From NCBI GenBank assembly GCA_902510415.1, contig CABXBH010000001.1:73596-107968 (forward strand): a stretch of 34,373 bases of DNA, read 5' to 3'. Below are positions 25,964 through 34,373 of this stretch, piece by piece. How positions within the stretch are numbered: position 1 is the stretch's first letter; every line of letters starts with the position of its first letter. The stretch comes from an uncultured Bacteroidota bacterium (GTDB lineage: Bacteria; Bacteroidota; Bacteroidia; Flavobacteriales; Flavobacteriaceae). The notes under the pieces were generated by a model. That model was not told where the DNA came from and did not search any database. It was given only the letters and a program-made list of their open reading frames with translations. The position numbers and the translations under genes were made by a program.

Positions 25964-27130
25964 ATGCCTAGATATCATAAACTAGGAGATATACCCAGTA
26001 AAAGACATACTGTTTTTAAAAGTAAAAGCGGTGATTTCTATTATGAAGAGCTTTTTGGCACAATTGGATTTGATGGAATGTCATCTCTGATGTATCACAC
26101 CCAAAGACCTACACAAGTAAAAGAAATTGTCAAGACTTACTCTGTATCTCCAAAAGCTGCCATTGAAAACAATATGAAATCAATGATGTTAATGGGATTT
26201 AACATTAATAAAGAAACTGATTATTTAAAAAGTAGAAAAGTAATTTTATTTAATAGTAATTGCCAAATATCTTTAGCTTCTCCTTCAGAATCATTAAAGG
26301 AATATTATTACAAGAATACCGATTCAGATGAAGTATTGTTCATTCATAAAGGATCTGGAAAGTTAAGAACCTTTTTAGGTAATATTGATTTTAAATACGG
26401 AGATTATTTGGTTATTCCTAGAGGAGTTATCTATCAGATTGAATTTGATGATGAAGATAATCGATTATTTATTGTTGAATCTAAATCGCCTATTTATACT
26501 CCAAAGAGATATAGAAACTGGTTTGGTCAACATCTAGAAAGTTCTCCTTATTGTGAGAGAGATTTACACCCTCCTACTGAGTTAGAAACATATAATGAGT
26601 TAGGAGATTTCCTTCTTAAAATTAAAAAAGACGATTCGATACATGAGTGTAATTATGCTGCTCATCCTTTTAGTGTTATAGGTTGGGATGGTTATAATTA
26701 TCCTTATAAGTTTTCAATTCATGATTTTGAGCCAATAACAGGAAGAGTTCATCAACCACCACCTGTCCACCAGACATTTGAGACAAGTAATTTTGTGATT
26801 TGTTCTTTTGTACCAAGACTGTATGATTATCACCCAGATGCAATACCCGCACCATATAATCACAGTAATATTGATTCTGACGAAGTAATATACTATGTAG
26901 ATGGAGATTTTATGAGTAGAAATAATGTTAACGAAGGATATATTAGTCTTCACCCTGCTGGTATTCCTCATGGACCACATCCAGGTCTTATGGAGAAGAG
27001 TATAGGAAAAAAAGAAACTAAAGAGCTAGCCGTTATGGTTGATACCTTTCAACCACTAATGGTAACTGATTATGCTCTTAAAATAGACGATGGTAAGTAT
27101 TACAAATCTTGGTTAGAAAAAAACAAATAA
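25964..27130 (+). CDS. hmgA: Homogentisate 1,2-dioxygenase
   Basis: Opens the ring of homogentisate with O2, giving maleylacetoacetate, in tyrosine breakdown. The 388-residue length suits the shorter bacterial form. The iron ligands are visible as His300 (YNHSNIDSDE), Glu307 and His336 (AGIPHGPHPG), following the cupin pattern of the family, and the N-terminus YHKLGDIPSKRHTVFKS is typical. It is cytoplasmic. The stop TAA overlaps the start of the next gene by one base (TAATG), and it heads the operon, implying coupled translation. Confidence 0.95.
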   Translation: MPRYHKLGDIPSKRHTVFKSKSGDFYYEELFGTIGFDGMSSLMYHTQRPTQVKEIVKTYSVSPKAAIENNMKSMMLMGFNINKETDYLKSRKVILFNSNCQISLASPSESLKEYYYKNTDSDEVLFIHKGSGKLRTFLGNIDFKYGDYLVIPRGVIYQIEFDDEDNRLFIVESKSPIYTPKRYRNWFGQHLESSPYCERDLHPPTELETYNELGDFLLKIKKDDSIHECNYAAHPFSVIGWDGYNYPYKFSIHDFEPITGRVHQPPPVHQTFETSNFVICSFVPRLYDYHPDAIPAPYNHSNIDSDEVIYYVDGDFMSRNNVNEGYISLHPAGIPHGPHPGLMEKSIGKKETKELAVMVDTFQPLMVTDYALKIDDGKYYKSWLEKNK

Positions 27131-28263
27131 TGGAAACAAAAAAAATGGAGATTGATAAAATTTTTTCAGAAGCAAAAGATTTTTTACCAATATTAGGTAT
27201 AGATTATATTGAATTTTATGTTGGTAATGCAAAACAATCAGCATATTTCTATAAATCTGCATTAGGATTTGAATCTGAGGCATATTCTGGACTTGAGACA
27301 GGAGATAATGATAAGGTGTCATACGTAATAAAACAGGAAAAAATAAGATTTGTTTTAACATCATCATATACAGGTAAATCTGAAATTAATGACCATTACC
27401 TAAAACACGGTGATGGGGTAAAGATTGTTGCATTTTTAGTTGAAGATTCTGAAAAGTCATATAATGAGACTATAAAAAGAGGTGCAAAGTCTTTTTTAAA
27501 GCCAACAAAAATTTCTGATGAAAATGGTTTCATAATAAAATCTGGAATTTATACATACGGAGAAACAATTCATTTATTCATTGAAAGAAAAAATTATAAA
27601 GGAACATTTCTTCCAGGATATAAAGAATGGGAAAGTAGATACTCTCCAAATTCAGTAGGGTTAAAATATGTTGATCATGTAGTTGGTAATGTTGGCTGGA
27701 ATGAAATGGATAAATGGTGTAAATTCTATCAAGATGTTTTAGGGTTTACACAAATAGTATCTTTTGACGACAATGATATCTCTACAGAATATACAGCTTT
27801 AATGAGTAAAGTTATGAGTAATGGAAATGGAAGGGTAAAATTTCCAATTAATGAACCTGCTGAGGGGTTAAATAAATCTCAAATAGAAGAATATTTAGAT
27901 TTCTATAACGGACCAGGTGTTCAGCATTTAGCTTTAGCAACTGATAATATCATTAAAACTGTTAGTGAAATGAAAAATAGGGGAATAGAATTCCTATATG
28001 TTCCTGAAACCTATTATCATGATTTAATCGAAAGAGTTGGACATATTGAAGAAGATGTTGAATTATTAAGAAAAAATGGAATTTTGATTGATCGTGACGA
28101 TGATGGTTATCTTTTACAAATTTTCACTAAACCTTTAGTTGATAGACCAACAATATTTTTTGAAATCATTCAAAGAAGAGGAGCAAACTCTTTTGGAAAA
28201 GGGAATTTTAAAGCCCTTTTTTTAGCTATTGAAAGAGAGCAGAGAAATAGAGGAACACTTTAA
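27130..28263 (+). CDS. hppD: 4-Hydroxyphenylpyruvate dioxygenase
   Basis: Converts 4-hydroxyphenylpyruvate to homogentisate, using non-haem iron, O2 and no external 2-oxoglutarate. The 377-residue protein has two vicinal-oxygen-chelate halves. The iron-binding 2-His-1-Glu set is His183 (YVDHVVGN), His266 (GVQHLALATDN) and Glu345 (FFEIIQRRG), and the C-terminal helix region GANSFGKGNFKALF is conserved. The start at 27130 forms TAATG with hmgA; a second possible Met is five codons later. Confidence 0.95.
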   Translation: METKKMEIDKIFSEAKDFLPILGIDYIEFYVGNAKQSAYFYKSALGFESEAYSGLETGDNDKVSYVIKQEKIRFVLTSSYTGKSEINDHYLKHGDGVKIVAFLVEDSEKSYNETIKRGAKSFLKPTKISDENGFIIKSGIYTYGETIHLFIERKNYKGTFLPGYKEWESRYSPNSVGLKYVDHVVGNVGWNEMDKWCKFYQDVLGFTQIVSFDDNDISTEYTALMSKVMSNGNGRVKFPINEPAEGLNKSQIEEYLDFYNGPGVQHLALATDNIIKTVSEMKNRGIEFLYVPETYYHDLIERVGHIEEDVELLRKNGILIDRDDDGYLLQIFTKPLVDRPTIFFEIIQRRGANSFGKGNFKALFLAIEREQRNRGTL

Positions 28264-28269
28264 TTTTTT

Positions 28270-30021
28270 ATGCCAAAAGACAAAGATTTAGAAATAGAAT
28301 TCAATGAAGTAACTTCAAAATTACCAAAGAGCTTACATGCTTTCATAGTAAAACAACCTTATACTGAATATACTTTCCAAAATCAGGCTGTTTGGAGATA
28401 TGTCATGCGTTTAAATGTTGATTTTTTAAAAAATGTTGCACATGGTTCATACATAAACGGACTTGAGCTAACAGGTATATCTATTGATGAAATTCCAAGA
28501 ATGGAGGGTATGAATAGAATTTTAAAAGATATTGGTTGGGCAGCAGTAGCCGTCGATGGTTTTATTCCTCCCAATGCATTTATGGCGTTTCAAGCACATA
28601 ATGTTCTTGTTATTTCATCCGAGATAAGAACCATAAATCATATTGGATATACTCCTGCACCAGATATAATACATGAAGCAGCTGGACATGCACCAATTAT
28701 TGCTAATCCTGAATATTCTGAATATTTGAGAAGATTTGGAGAATTAGGCAGTAAGGCAATTTCTTCAGAGGAAGATGATAAAATATTTGAGGCAATTAGA
28801 GAGCTTTCAATATTAAAAGAAAATCCAAATTCATGCCCTAAAGACATTAGTATAGCAACAAAGAATGTTGAAGAAATACAGAAAAATGTTACTGAGTTAT
28901 CGGAAATGGCAAAAATAAGAAATCTTCATTGGTGGAGTGTTGAATATGGTTTGATAGGAGAAATTGATGATCCAAAAATATACGGAGCAGGTCTATTATC
29001 ATCAATAGAAGAAAGTAAGGAATGTTTATCCAATAAGATAAAAAAAATACCATATTCAATTAAAGCTGCTGAAACTAATTTTGATATAACTTCGGCACAA
29101 CCTAATCTCTTTGTTACTCCAACATTTTCACATTTAAGCTATGTCTTAGAAAAATTTGCTAACAAAATGTGTGTTAGGGTTGGGGGGTTGAGTTCTGTAA
29201 ATAAAGTTATTAATTCACAAAAGATGGGTACTATCGAATTATCAACTGGTATTCAAATCTCCTCAATATTTACAAGGGTTATATCTTCAAATGATAAGCC
29301 TATTTATATTCAATCTTCATCTCAAACGGCGCTATCAAATAAGAATAAAGAATTAATAGGCCATGGGGTTAACTATCATAAAGATGGATTTGGTTCTCCT
29401 ATCGGTAAGTTAGATGGTATAAATCTAGCAATTGAAGACATGTCACCTAAGGATTTGGAGGCTTATGGAATTATTGAAGGAAAATCTATTAATCTTAATT
29501 TTGAAGGAGGCGTATTAGTTTCAGGAAAAATAATTACAGGAATAAGAGACGTACAAGGTAAAATTCAACTCATGAGTTTTAGTGATTGCACAGTAACTTA
29601 TAAGGAAGAAATTTTATTTAAACCTGAATGGGGTATTTATGATATGGCTGTAGGAAAAGAAGTTGTTTCAGTTTTTGCTGGACCAGCAGATGATAATTCT
29701 TTTACCAATTCATTTAAATTGCCAGAATCAACGTCACCAGAAATTGTATATAGTGATAAAGAATTGAAACTTCATAAATTATATGGTGAAATTAAATATT
29801 TAAGAGAATTGGGAACTATCGAAATTAAAAAAATCACATCAATTTATAATGAGATTATGTTAAGTTATCCTCTGGAATGGCTTATATTACTTGAAATTTA
29901 TGAGTTAATAGTAGATTCTGAATTTGAACTTAAAGATAAACTTAGAGAAGATTTATCTGAGTTAAGAAAAATTGATAAGTATACAGATTTAATTGATAAT
30001 GGATTAAAATTAATCAAATGA
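28270..30021 (+). CDS. phhA: Aromatic amino acid (phenylalanine) 4-hydroxylase with long C-terminal extension
   Basis: A 583-residue protein whose first ~300 residues are the pterin-dependent aromatic amino acid hydroxylase fold. Iron ligands are His135 and His140 (PDIIHEAAGHAP) and Glu225 (WWSVEYGL). It would turn phenylalanine into tyrosine, feeding hppD after transamination. Typical bacterial phenylalanine hydroxylases have about 260-300 residues; here ~280 extra residues follow, with no domain I recognise. They include a beta-rich stretch near 390-490 (INLNFEGG, DCTVTYKEE) and an alpha-helical tail near 500-583. I recall a similar long form in other flavobacteria, so this is probably not a local fusion. 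It overlaps fahA by 4 bases (ATGA). Confidence 0.9.
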   Translation: MPKDKDLEIEFNEVTSKLPKSLHAFIVKQPYTEYTFQNQAVWRYVMRLNVDFLKNVAHGSYINGLELTGISIDEIPRMEGMNRILKDIGWAAVAVDGFIPPNAFMAFQAHNVLVISSEIRTINHIGYTPAPDIIHEAAGHAPIIANPEYSEYLRRFGELGSKAISSEEDDKIFEAIRELSILKENPNSCPKDISIATKNVEEIQKNVTELSEMAKIRNLHWWSVEYGLIGEIDDPKIYGAGLLSSIEESKECLSNKIKKIPYSIKAAETNFDITSAQPNLFVTPTFSHLSYVLEKFANKMCVRVGGLSSVNKVINSQKMGTIELSTGIQISSIFTRVISSNDKPIYIQSSSQTALSNKNKELIGHGVNYHKDGFGSPIGKLDGINLAIEDMSPKDLEAYGIIEGKSINLNFEGGVLVSGKIITGIRDVQGKIQLMSFSDCTVTYKEEILFKPEWGIYDMAVGKEVVSVFAGPADDNSFTNSFKLPESTSPEIVYSDKELKLHKLYGEIKYLRELGTIEIKKITSIYNEIMLSYPLEWLILLEIYELIVDSEFELKDKLREDLSELRKIDKYTDLIDNGLKLIK

Positions 30022-31256
30022 AAAGTTGGATAAACATACCTAAAGACTCAGATTTCACAATTTATAATTTACCTTTTGGAGTATTTTCTACTTCAGAAAA
30101 ATCAAAAAGAGTTGGTGTAGCAATTGGAAATAACATCATTGATTTACTTGTATGTAATCGCGTTAATATTTTTGAAGGTTTAACTATTGATGACTCGATA
30201 TTTGAGAATGATTATTTAAATGAATTTATCAATCTAGGAAAAAAGAAAACTAATAGAATCAGGGAAATAATTCAAAATGAACTTTGTAATGATCAATCAG
30301 TTTTAAAAAGTAATAATGATGTAATTCTTTTAAAGAAAACTGCTAAAATGCATATTCCTGTTAAAATTGGTGATTATACTGACTTTTATTCAAGTATTGA
30401 ACATGCATCTAATATTGGCTCCATGTTCAGGGATGCTTCAAACCCACTACTCCCTAATTGGAAGCATTTACCAGTAGGCTATCATGGTAGAGCTTCCTCA
30501 ATTATTGTAAGTGGAGTTGATATTCGAAGACCTAAGGGCCAGATTAAACCAATCGATTCTGAAATACCTGTATTTTCATCATCTAAAAGATTAGATTTTG
30601 AATTAGAAATGGGATATATAATTGGAAAAAACTCATCTTTGGGTAGTTCAGTTTCTACTAATGAGGCTGAAGATTATATTTTTGGAAAGGTCTTGTTCAA
30701 TGATTGGTCTGCAAGAGATATACAAAAATGGGAATATGTGCCATTAGGACCCTTTTTAGGAAAAAGTTTTGCTTCATCTATATCTCCATGGGTTGTTACT
30801 TTAGAAGCATTAGAACCTTTTAAAGTTGAAGGGCCAATCCAAAAACCTGGTGTTTTAGATTATCTAAAATTTTCAGGTTTAAAAAATTATGATATTAATT
30901 TATCAGTTTCTATTATTCCAGATGAATCAAATGTTGAGTCTCAGATATGTGAATCAAATTTCAAATACATGTATTGGAATATGAGTCAACAAATTGCTCA
31001 TCATACAGTGAACGGATGCAACTTAAATATTGGAGATATAATGGCTTCGGGAACAATTAGTGGTAAATCTAAGAATTCGTTTGGTTCAATGCTTGAGTTA
31101 TCATGGGGAGGAAAGAATAAGATTAAATTAGACGATGGTTTAACCAGAACGTTTATTGAAGATTATGACTCTATAGTAATGAGAGGATATTGTGAAAAGA
31201 ATGATATTAGGGTTGGTTTTGGAGAAGTTAGATCGAAATTATTACCTTCATTTTAA
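30018..31256 (+). CDS. fahA: Fumarylacetoacetase
   Basis: Hydrolyses fumarylacetoacetate to fumarate and acetoacetate, the last step of tyrosine degradation. The 412-residue length is typical. The metal-binding and catalytic residues are visible: Asp122 and catalytic His129 in DYTDFYSSIEHA, Glu195 and Glu197 in FELEMG, and Asp229 in NDWSARDIQKWEY. PVGYHGRASSI is the conserved substrate loop. The start overlaps the hydroxylase stop by four bases, and the flavin-reductase-like gene begins one base after its stop, so translation is tightly coupled. Confidence 0.96.
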   Translation: MKSWINIPKDSDFTIYNLPFGVFSTSEKSKRVGVAIGNNIIDLLVCNRVNIFEGLTIDDSIFENDYLNEFINLGKKKTNRIREIIQNELCNDQSVLKSNNDVILLKKTAKMHIPVKIGDYTDFYSSIEHASNIGSMFRDASNPLLPNWKHLPVGYHGRASSIIVSGVDIRRPKGQIKPIDSEIPVFSSSKRLDFELEMGYIIGKNSSLGSSVSTNEAEDYIFGKVLFNDWSARDIQKWEYVPLGPFLGKSFASSISPWVVTLEALEPFKVEGPIQKPGVLDYLKFSGLKNYDINLSVSIIPDESNVESQICESNFKYMYWNMSQQIAHHTVNGCNLNIGDIMASGTISGKSKNSFGSMLELSWGGKNKIKLDDGLTRTFIEDYDSIVMRGYCEKNDIRVGFGEVRSKLLPSF

Positions 31257-31257
31257 T

Positions 31258-32151
31258 ATGGAAAAATTTAAAACTTTAGACCCTAAAAATCTTTCAACCA
31301 AAGAAATACATAAAATTCTTTTGAGCTCCATTACTCCACGCCCAATAGCACTAGCAAGTACAATAGACAATAATGGAATTGTAAATCTTAGCCCTTTCAG
31401 TTATTTTAATGTATTTAGTGCTTCACCACCTATTTTGATTTTTTCTCCAGCAAATAGAGTTACAGATAATTCAAAAAAGGATACATTAAATAATGTTAAA
31501 ACTAACAGTGAAGTAGTTATAAATCTTGTTGATCATAAAATTGTTGAGCCGACATCATTATCTAGTGTCTATTTTGATAGTGGAGTTGATGAGTTTATTA
31601 AATCTGGATTAACAAAATTAAAATCTACTAAAGTTTCACCTCCAAGGGTTAAGGAATCCCCTGTTTCTTTTGAATGTAGAGTGAATGATATAATCAATTT
31701 AGGAAAAGATGGTGGCGCAGGAAATCTAGTTATTTGTGAAGTGTTAATGCTTCATATAAATGAAGAGTTTACAGATTCAAATGGAGATATAGATCCATTG
31801 AAAATGAATTTAGTAGCTAGAATGGGAGATAATTATTATTTAGATATACAACCTGATAATTTATTTGAAATTAAAAAACCAGTAGGAATTAATGCAATTG
31901 GAGTAGATAGATTACCTGAACATATCCATCAAACTAATATTTTATCTAAAAATGATTTAGCAAGGTTAGGAAATATAGAAAAAATTCCAGAAAATAAAGA
32001 AATCATCGAATTCTTAGCGTCTTCAGAAACAGAAAAAATTATTGGTTTAGTCGACGAATCTGAAAAAGTAAAACTTGTTCATAAAAAGGTCAAAGATTTG
32101 CTTGAATCAGATGAGATAGAAAAAGCTATTTTAACATTATTTTCAATTTAA
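31258..32151 (+). CDS. Flavin-reductase-like FMN split-barrel protein
   Basis: A 297-residue cytoplasmic protein with the split-barrel flavin-reductase fold: SITPRPIALASTIDNNG near 28-44, NLSPFSYFNVFSASPP, and a barrel ending near residue 210, followed by a helical C-terminal tail. Such proteins bind FMN or FAD and reduce it, or use it for other chemistry. It starts one base after fahA, so it belongs to the aromatic operon, where no flavin-dependent step is known. A role in completing or supporting the pathway is inferred; see findings. Starting at 31258 gives a family-typical N-terminus; frame-open codons upstream overlap fahA. Confidence 0.85.
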   Translation: MEKFKTLDPKNLSTKEIHKILLSSITPRPIALASTIDNNGIVNLSPFSYFNVFSASPPILIFSPANRVTDNSKKDTLNNVKTNSEVVINLVDHKIVEPTSLSSVYFDSGVDEFIKSGLTKLKSTKVSPPRVKESPVSFECRVNDIINLGKDGGAGNLVICEVLMLHINEEFTDSNGDIDPLKMNLVARMGDNYYLDIQPDNLFEIKKPVGINAIGVDRLPEHIHQTNILSKNDLARLGNIEKIPENKEIIEFLASSETEKIIGLVDESEKVKLVHKKVKDLLESDEIEKAILTLFSI

Positions 32152-32155
32152 ATTT

Positions 32156-33334
32156 GTGAGAAAAATATTCATCCCTCTATTGTTTATAATTTTTAATCAA
32201 CAAAACGCACAAACTGTATATGTTGAGGATAGAAAAATATATGTAGAAAATCAAGAGTACAGAATAAACGGTGTATGTTATGCTAGAGGAGAGGGTAATG
32301 GTGAAAACTCTGGGTTTACTTACAATGATGATATTCCGTTGTTAGTTGAGGCTAATATAAATACAATTAGAACCTATGCTGCAATAACGAATGTAGCAGA
32401 GTTAAATGCTTTTGCAAATGCTGGTATTAAGGTAATTATGATGCTAAATGAAAATAGTTATACTTGGTATGTAAATCAATTCAAAGACCATCCAGCTATT
32501 CTGATGTGGGAGTTTGGAAATGAATTTAATTATCATCCTGAATGGTTTGGTAATAATATTCAAAACTGGTATAATATCCTTGAAAATTGTGCAGCTACCG
32601 TAAATTCTTTAGACCCTAATCATCCGGTTAGTACTGGTCATGGAGAGGTACCTAATAGCCAAGCTTTAAATTCTTGTCCTAGCGTTGATGTATGGGGTAT
32701 GAATATATACAGATGGTTAAGTCCAGATTCTGCAATAAACGATCTAGCATCAATAACTGATAAAGCTATGTATATTTCTGAAGCAGGAGCAGACAGTTTT
32801 AATACAAATTCAAACTCAGAAAATCAAGCACAACAAGCTCAAGCAACTGAAATAATTTTAAATTCTATTATTCAGCAGTCTGATTTATGTGTCGGGGTAA
32901 CATTATTTGAGTTTTGTGATGAATGGTGGAAGGCAGGTAATCCAAATCAGCAAGATCCAGGAGGATTTTCTAATGCTATTCCTTATGATAATTTTGCCAA
33001 TGAAGAATATTGGGGTATAGTTACAAGAGATAGAGTGCCTAAGTTATCATATTATGTGGTTCAAGAAATATACGAATCAACAAGTCTTTCTATTGATGAG
33101 AATTTTATTGATATTAATGTTTATCCTAACCCTGTTTCAGATGGGTTTTTAAATATTATAAATCCGTCAAATGAGCCTTTAAATATTTCTGTTTATGATA
33201 TGAATGGAAGAAAGGTTCATTCAAAGCAAATTATTTTTGATTCTATTGATATTTCTGATTTATCTAGTGGCTTTTATTTATTGGAGATAAAAAGTGGAGA
33301 AAGAACTACGACTAAAAAGATAGTAGTTAAATAA
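32156..33334 (+). CDS. Clan GH-A secreted glycosidase with T9SS sorting domain
   Basis: A 392-residue exported glycoside hydrolase. Signal peptide 1-18 (cut near QNAQ). The (beta/alpha)8-type domain at ~20-305 has acid/base candidate E123 (MWEFGNEFN), and nucleophile candidate E209 (MYISEAGAD), plus a WGMNIYRW strand. The pattern is that of clan GH-A (GH2 C-terminal barrel, GH5 or GH72-like); I cannot fix the family. A T9SS sorting domain occupies ~312-392 (VYPNPVSDGFLN, LSSGFYLLEIKSG). The start is GTG, four bases after the flavin-reductase stop, so it may be read on the aromatic operon's message. It ends in an 8-base overlap with the convergent photolyase gene. Confidence 0.85.
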   Translation: MRKIFIPLLFIIFNQQNAQTVYVEDRKIYVENQEYRINGVCYARGEGNGENSGFTYNDDIPLLVEANINTIRTYAAITNVAELNAFANAGIKVIMMLNENSYTWYVNQFKDHPAILMWEFGNEFNYHPEWFGNNIQNWYNILENCAATVNSLDPNHPVSTGHGEVPNSQALNSCPSVDVWGMNIYRWLSPDSAINDLASITDKAMYISEAGADSFNTNSNSENQAQQAQATEIILNSIIQQSDLCVGVTLFEFCDEWWKAGNPNQQDPGGFSNAIPYDNFANEEYWGIVTRDRVPKLSYYVVQEIYESTSLSIDENFIDINVYPNPVSDGFLNIINPSNEPLNISVYDMNGRKVHSKQIIFDSIDISDLSSGFYLLEIKSGERTTTKKIVVK

Positions 33335-34373
33335 GTTTTTTTCTGATTTTATTCCAGTATTTGAAAAAGGATAAATATTCACCTTCAATTTTAAAAAGCC
33401 AGTCTCGTTGGTCTTCAAGCCCTGAATAGTGTTTATTTAAAGGGTGTTCTTTGAAAATCAGATTTGACACATTATACTTTGAACAAAATTTTTCAAAATT
33501 TCCATAGAATATCTGAATGTCTTTAATATTTTTTGATAGGTTTAAAGAAAAATCTATGCACTTTTGTGAAACTGGATATTCTCTGAAAACTTTAGGTTCA
33601 AAAATTAAAACTCTATTTGCCTTTTCATTTTTTCTCCAATTAGGGTCAATATTATAGTAATTGTAAATTAAAGTTGGTAGTGAATTATCAATTCTGAGTT
33701 CTTTATTATTTTGAAGGTTTGAGTTAAGCTTTAAATCATATTTCTGTTCAACTTCATTAGGAATATTCATTGATGAAATAAACTCATAGCTATTATCTAA
33801 AAAGGTATTTTTTTGATTGCTATTAAAATACTTGTTAATATTATCTTGGTTTGCATAGTACTTTTTGTTTGAATTAGAACCTGCTACCCATTGCCAACTA
33901 AGTGCGTTACTAGCCCAATCTCCATCTAAAAGATTATAATACATCCATTTTGCTGGAGTTTTCCAATGACTTTTAGCAATATTTGTGGCAATCGATGCAA
34001 CATACATGCGCATATGATTGTGCATGTATCCATTCTCATATAGATCACTTATTTCTTTATCAACAGAATTAATACCAGTTTTAGCTTCAACCAAAGATTT
34101 TGATATTTTAAAATCATTTACATCTTCTTGAGCTCTTTTTAAATCTTTATTGATGAGGGAGCCTTTATTTACCCATATTTGTTGCCAGAAATCCCTCCAT
34201 GCTAATTCTTGAATAAACTTTTCGCACTTTTTTAAGTTAATTCCATTTTCAACTAGTTTTTCATAAATAAACCTTGTTGATATTACACCTCTTGAAATGT
34301 AGGGGGAAAGTTTAGTTACATTTCCGTTTTTGTAGTTCCTAGTGCTAGCATACTTAATTGGCTGAATTAAGTC
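33327..34373 (-). CDS. Photolyase/cryptochrome FAD-binding domain protein, 5' end outside the window
   Basis: The reading frame is open from the stop at 33327-33329 to the right edge, at least 348 residues, with no start visible inside. At its edge-proximal end it reads DLIQPIKYASTRN, then KLSPYISRGVIST and IQELAWRDFWQQIW, the FAD-binding domain of photolyases and cryptochromes, followed by ENGYMHNHMRMYVAS and DGDWASNALSWQWVAGS. These are the FAD- and DNA-contacting segments. Photolyases repair UV pyrimidine dimers with blue light; cryptochromes sense it. In the flavobacterial form I recall, the protein starts shortly before this point, without the N-terminal antenna domain, so only a few codons may be missing. 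Photolyase and cryptochrome cannot be told apart here. Confidence 0.9.
   Translation of the reverse strand, partial: DLIQPIKYASTRNYKNGNVTKLSPYISRGVISTRFIYEKLVENGINLKKCEKFIQELAWRDFWQQIWVNKGSLINKDLKRAQEDVNDFKISKSLVEAKTGINSVDKEISDLYENGYMHNHMRMYVASIATNIAKSHWKTPAKWMYYNLLDGDWASNALSWQWVAGSNSNKKYYANQDNINKYFNSNQKNTFLDNSYEFISSMNIPNEVEQKYDLKLNSNLQNNKELRIDNSLPTLIYNYYNIDPNWRKNEKANRVLIFEPKVFREYPVSQKCIDFSLNLSKNIKDIQIFYGNFEKFCSKYNVSNLIFKEHPLNKHYSGLEDQRDWLFKIEGEYLSFFKYWNKIRKKLI

Overview
The window is strongly A+T-rich, gene-dense DNA from a member of the Bacteroidota, most likely a free-living (probably marine) flavobacterium. The evidence is four secreted proteins with type IX secretion (T9SS) C-terminal sorting domains, a SusC/SusD outer-membrane nutrient pair, Bacteroidota-style lipoproteins, candidate TAnnTTTG promoter elements, and the housekeeping order NUDIX-coaD-ddl-PASTA-rluD that I recall from flavobacterial genomes. 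I see no rRNA, tRNA, CRISPR array, insertion sequence or prophage. No gene-free stretch exceeds 300 bases.

Layout. (1) 1-4530 is housekeeping: a NUDIX hydrolase, coaD and ddl on the minus strand, a PASTA protein, an RluD-type pseudouridine synthase and yaaA. (2) 4620-8010 has a T9SS-exported beta-rich protein, a previously easy-to-miss 48-residue exported micro-protein with a strong terminator, a TlpA-like thioredoxin lipoprotein, and two rhodaneses (one cytoplasmic, one lipoprotein). (3) 8007-10279, minus strand, has a nucleotidyltransferase and an HprK-like P-loop kinase in one unit, plus a 64-residue conserved small protein with its own terminator. (4) 10435-25911 is a secreted-protein and glycan region: a DUF3089 lipoprotein hydrolase, a multidomain CotH-kinase T9SS protein, a GH125 alpha-mannosidase, a DoxX membrane protein, then SusC, SusD, a DUF4959/DUF5000-type surface lipoprotein and a GH5 enzyme with two CBM6-like modules and a T9SS tail. 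This is a polysaccharide utilisation locus with no regulator visible. (5) 25964-32151 is a tightly packed phenylalanine/tyrosine degradation operon: homogentisate dioxygenase, 4-hydroxyphenylpyruvate dioxygenase, aromatic amino acid hydroxylase with a long C-terminal extension, fumarylacetoacetase and a flavin-reductase-like protein. (6) 32156-33334 is a second T9SS glycosidase starting four bases after that operon. (7) 33327-34373 is a photolyase/cryptochrome FAD-domain protein that runs off the right edge.

How the genes work together. SusC/SusD and the DUF5000-type lipoprotein would bind and import oligosaccharides released by the exported GH5 and the second glycosidase. GH125 would trim alpha-1,6-mannose in the periplasm. 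The aromatic operon converts phenylalanine to tyrosine, 4-hydroxyphenylpyruvate, homogentisate, maleylacetoacetate, and finally fumarate plus acetoacetate, but no maleylacetoacetate isomerase is present in the window. The least explained parts, and the best candidates for something new, are the HprK-like kinase/nucleotidyltransferase pair, the exported 48-residue peptide precursor, and the flavin-reductase-like protein ending the isomerase-less tyrosine operon.
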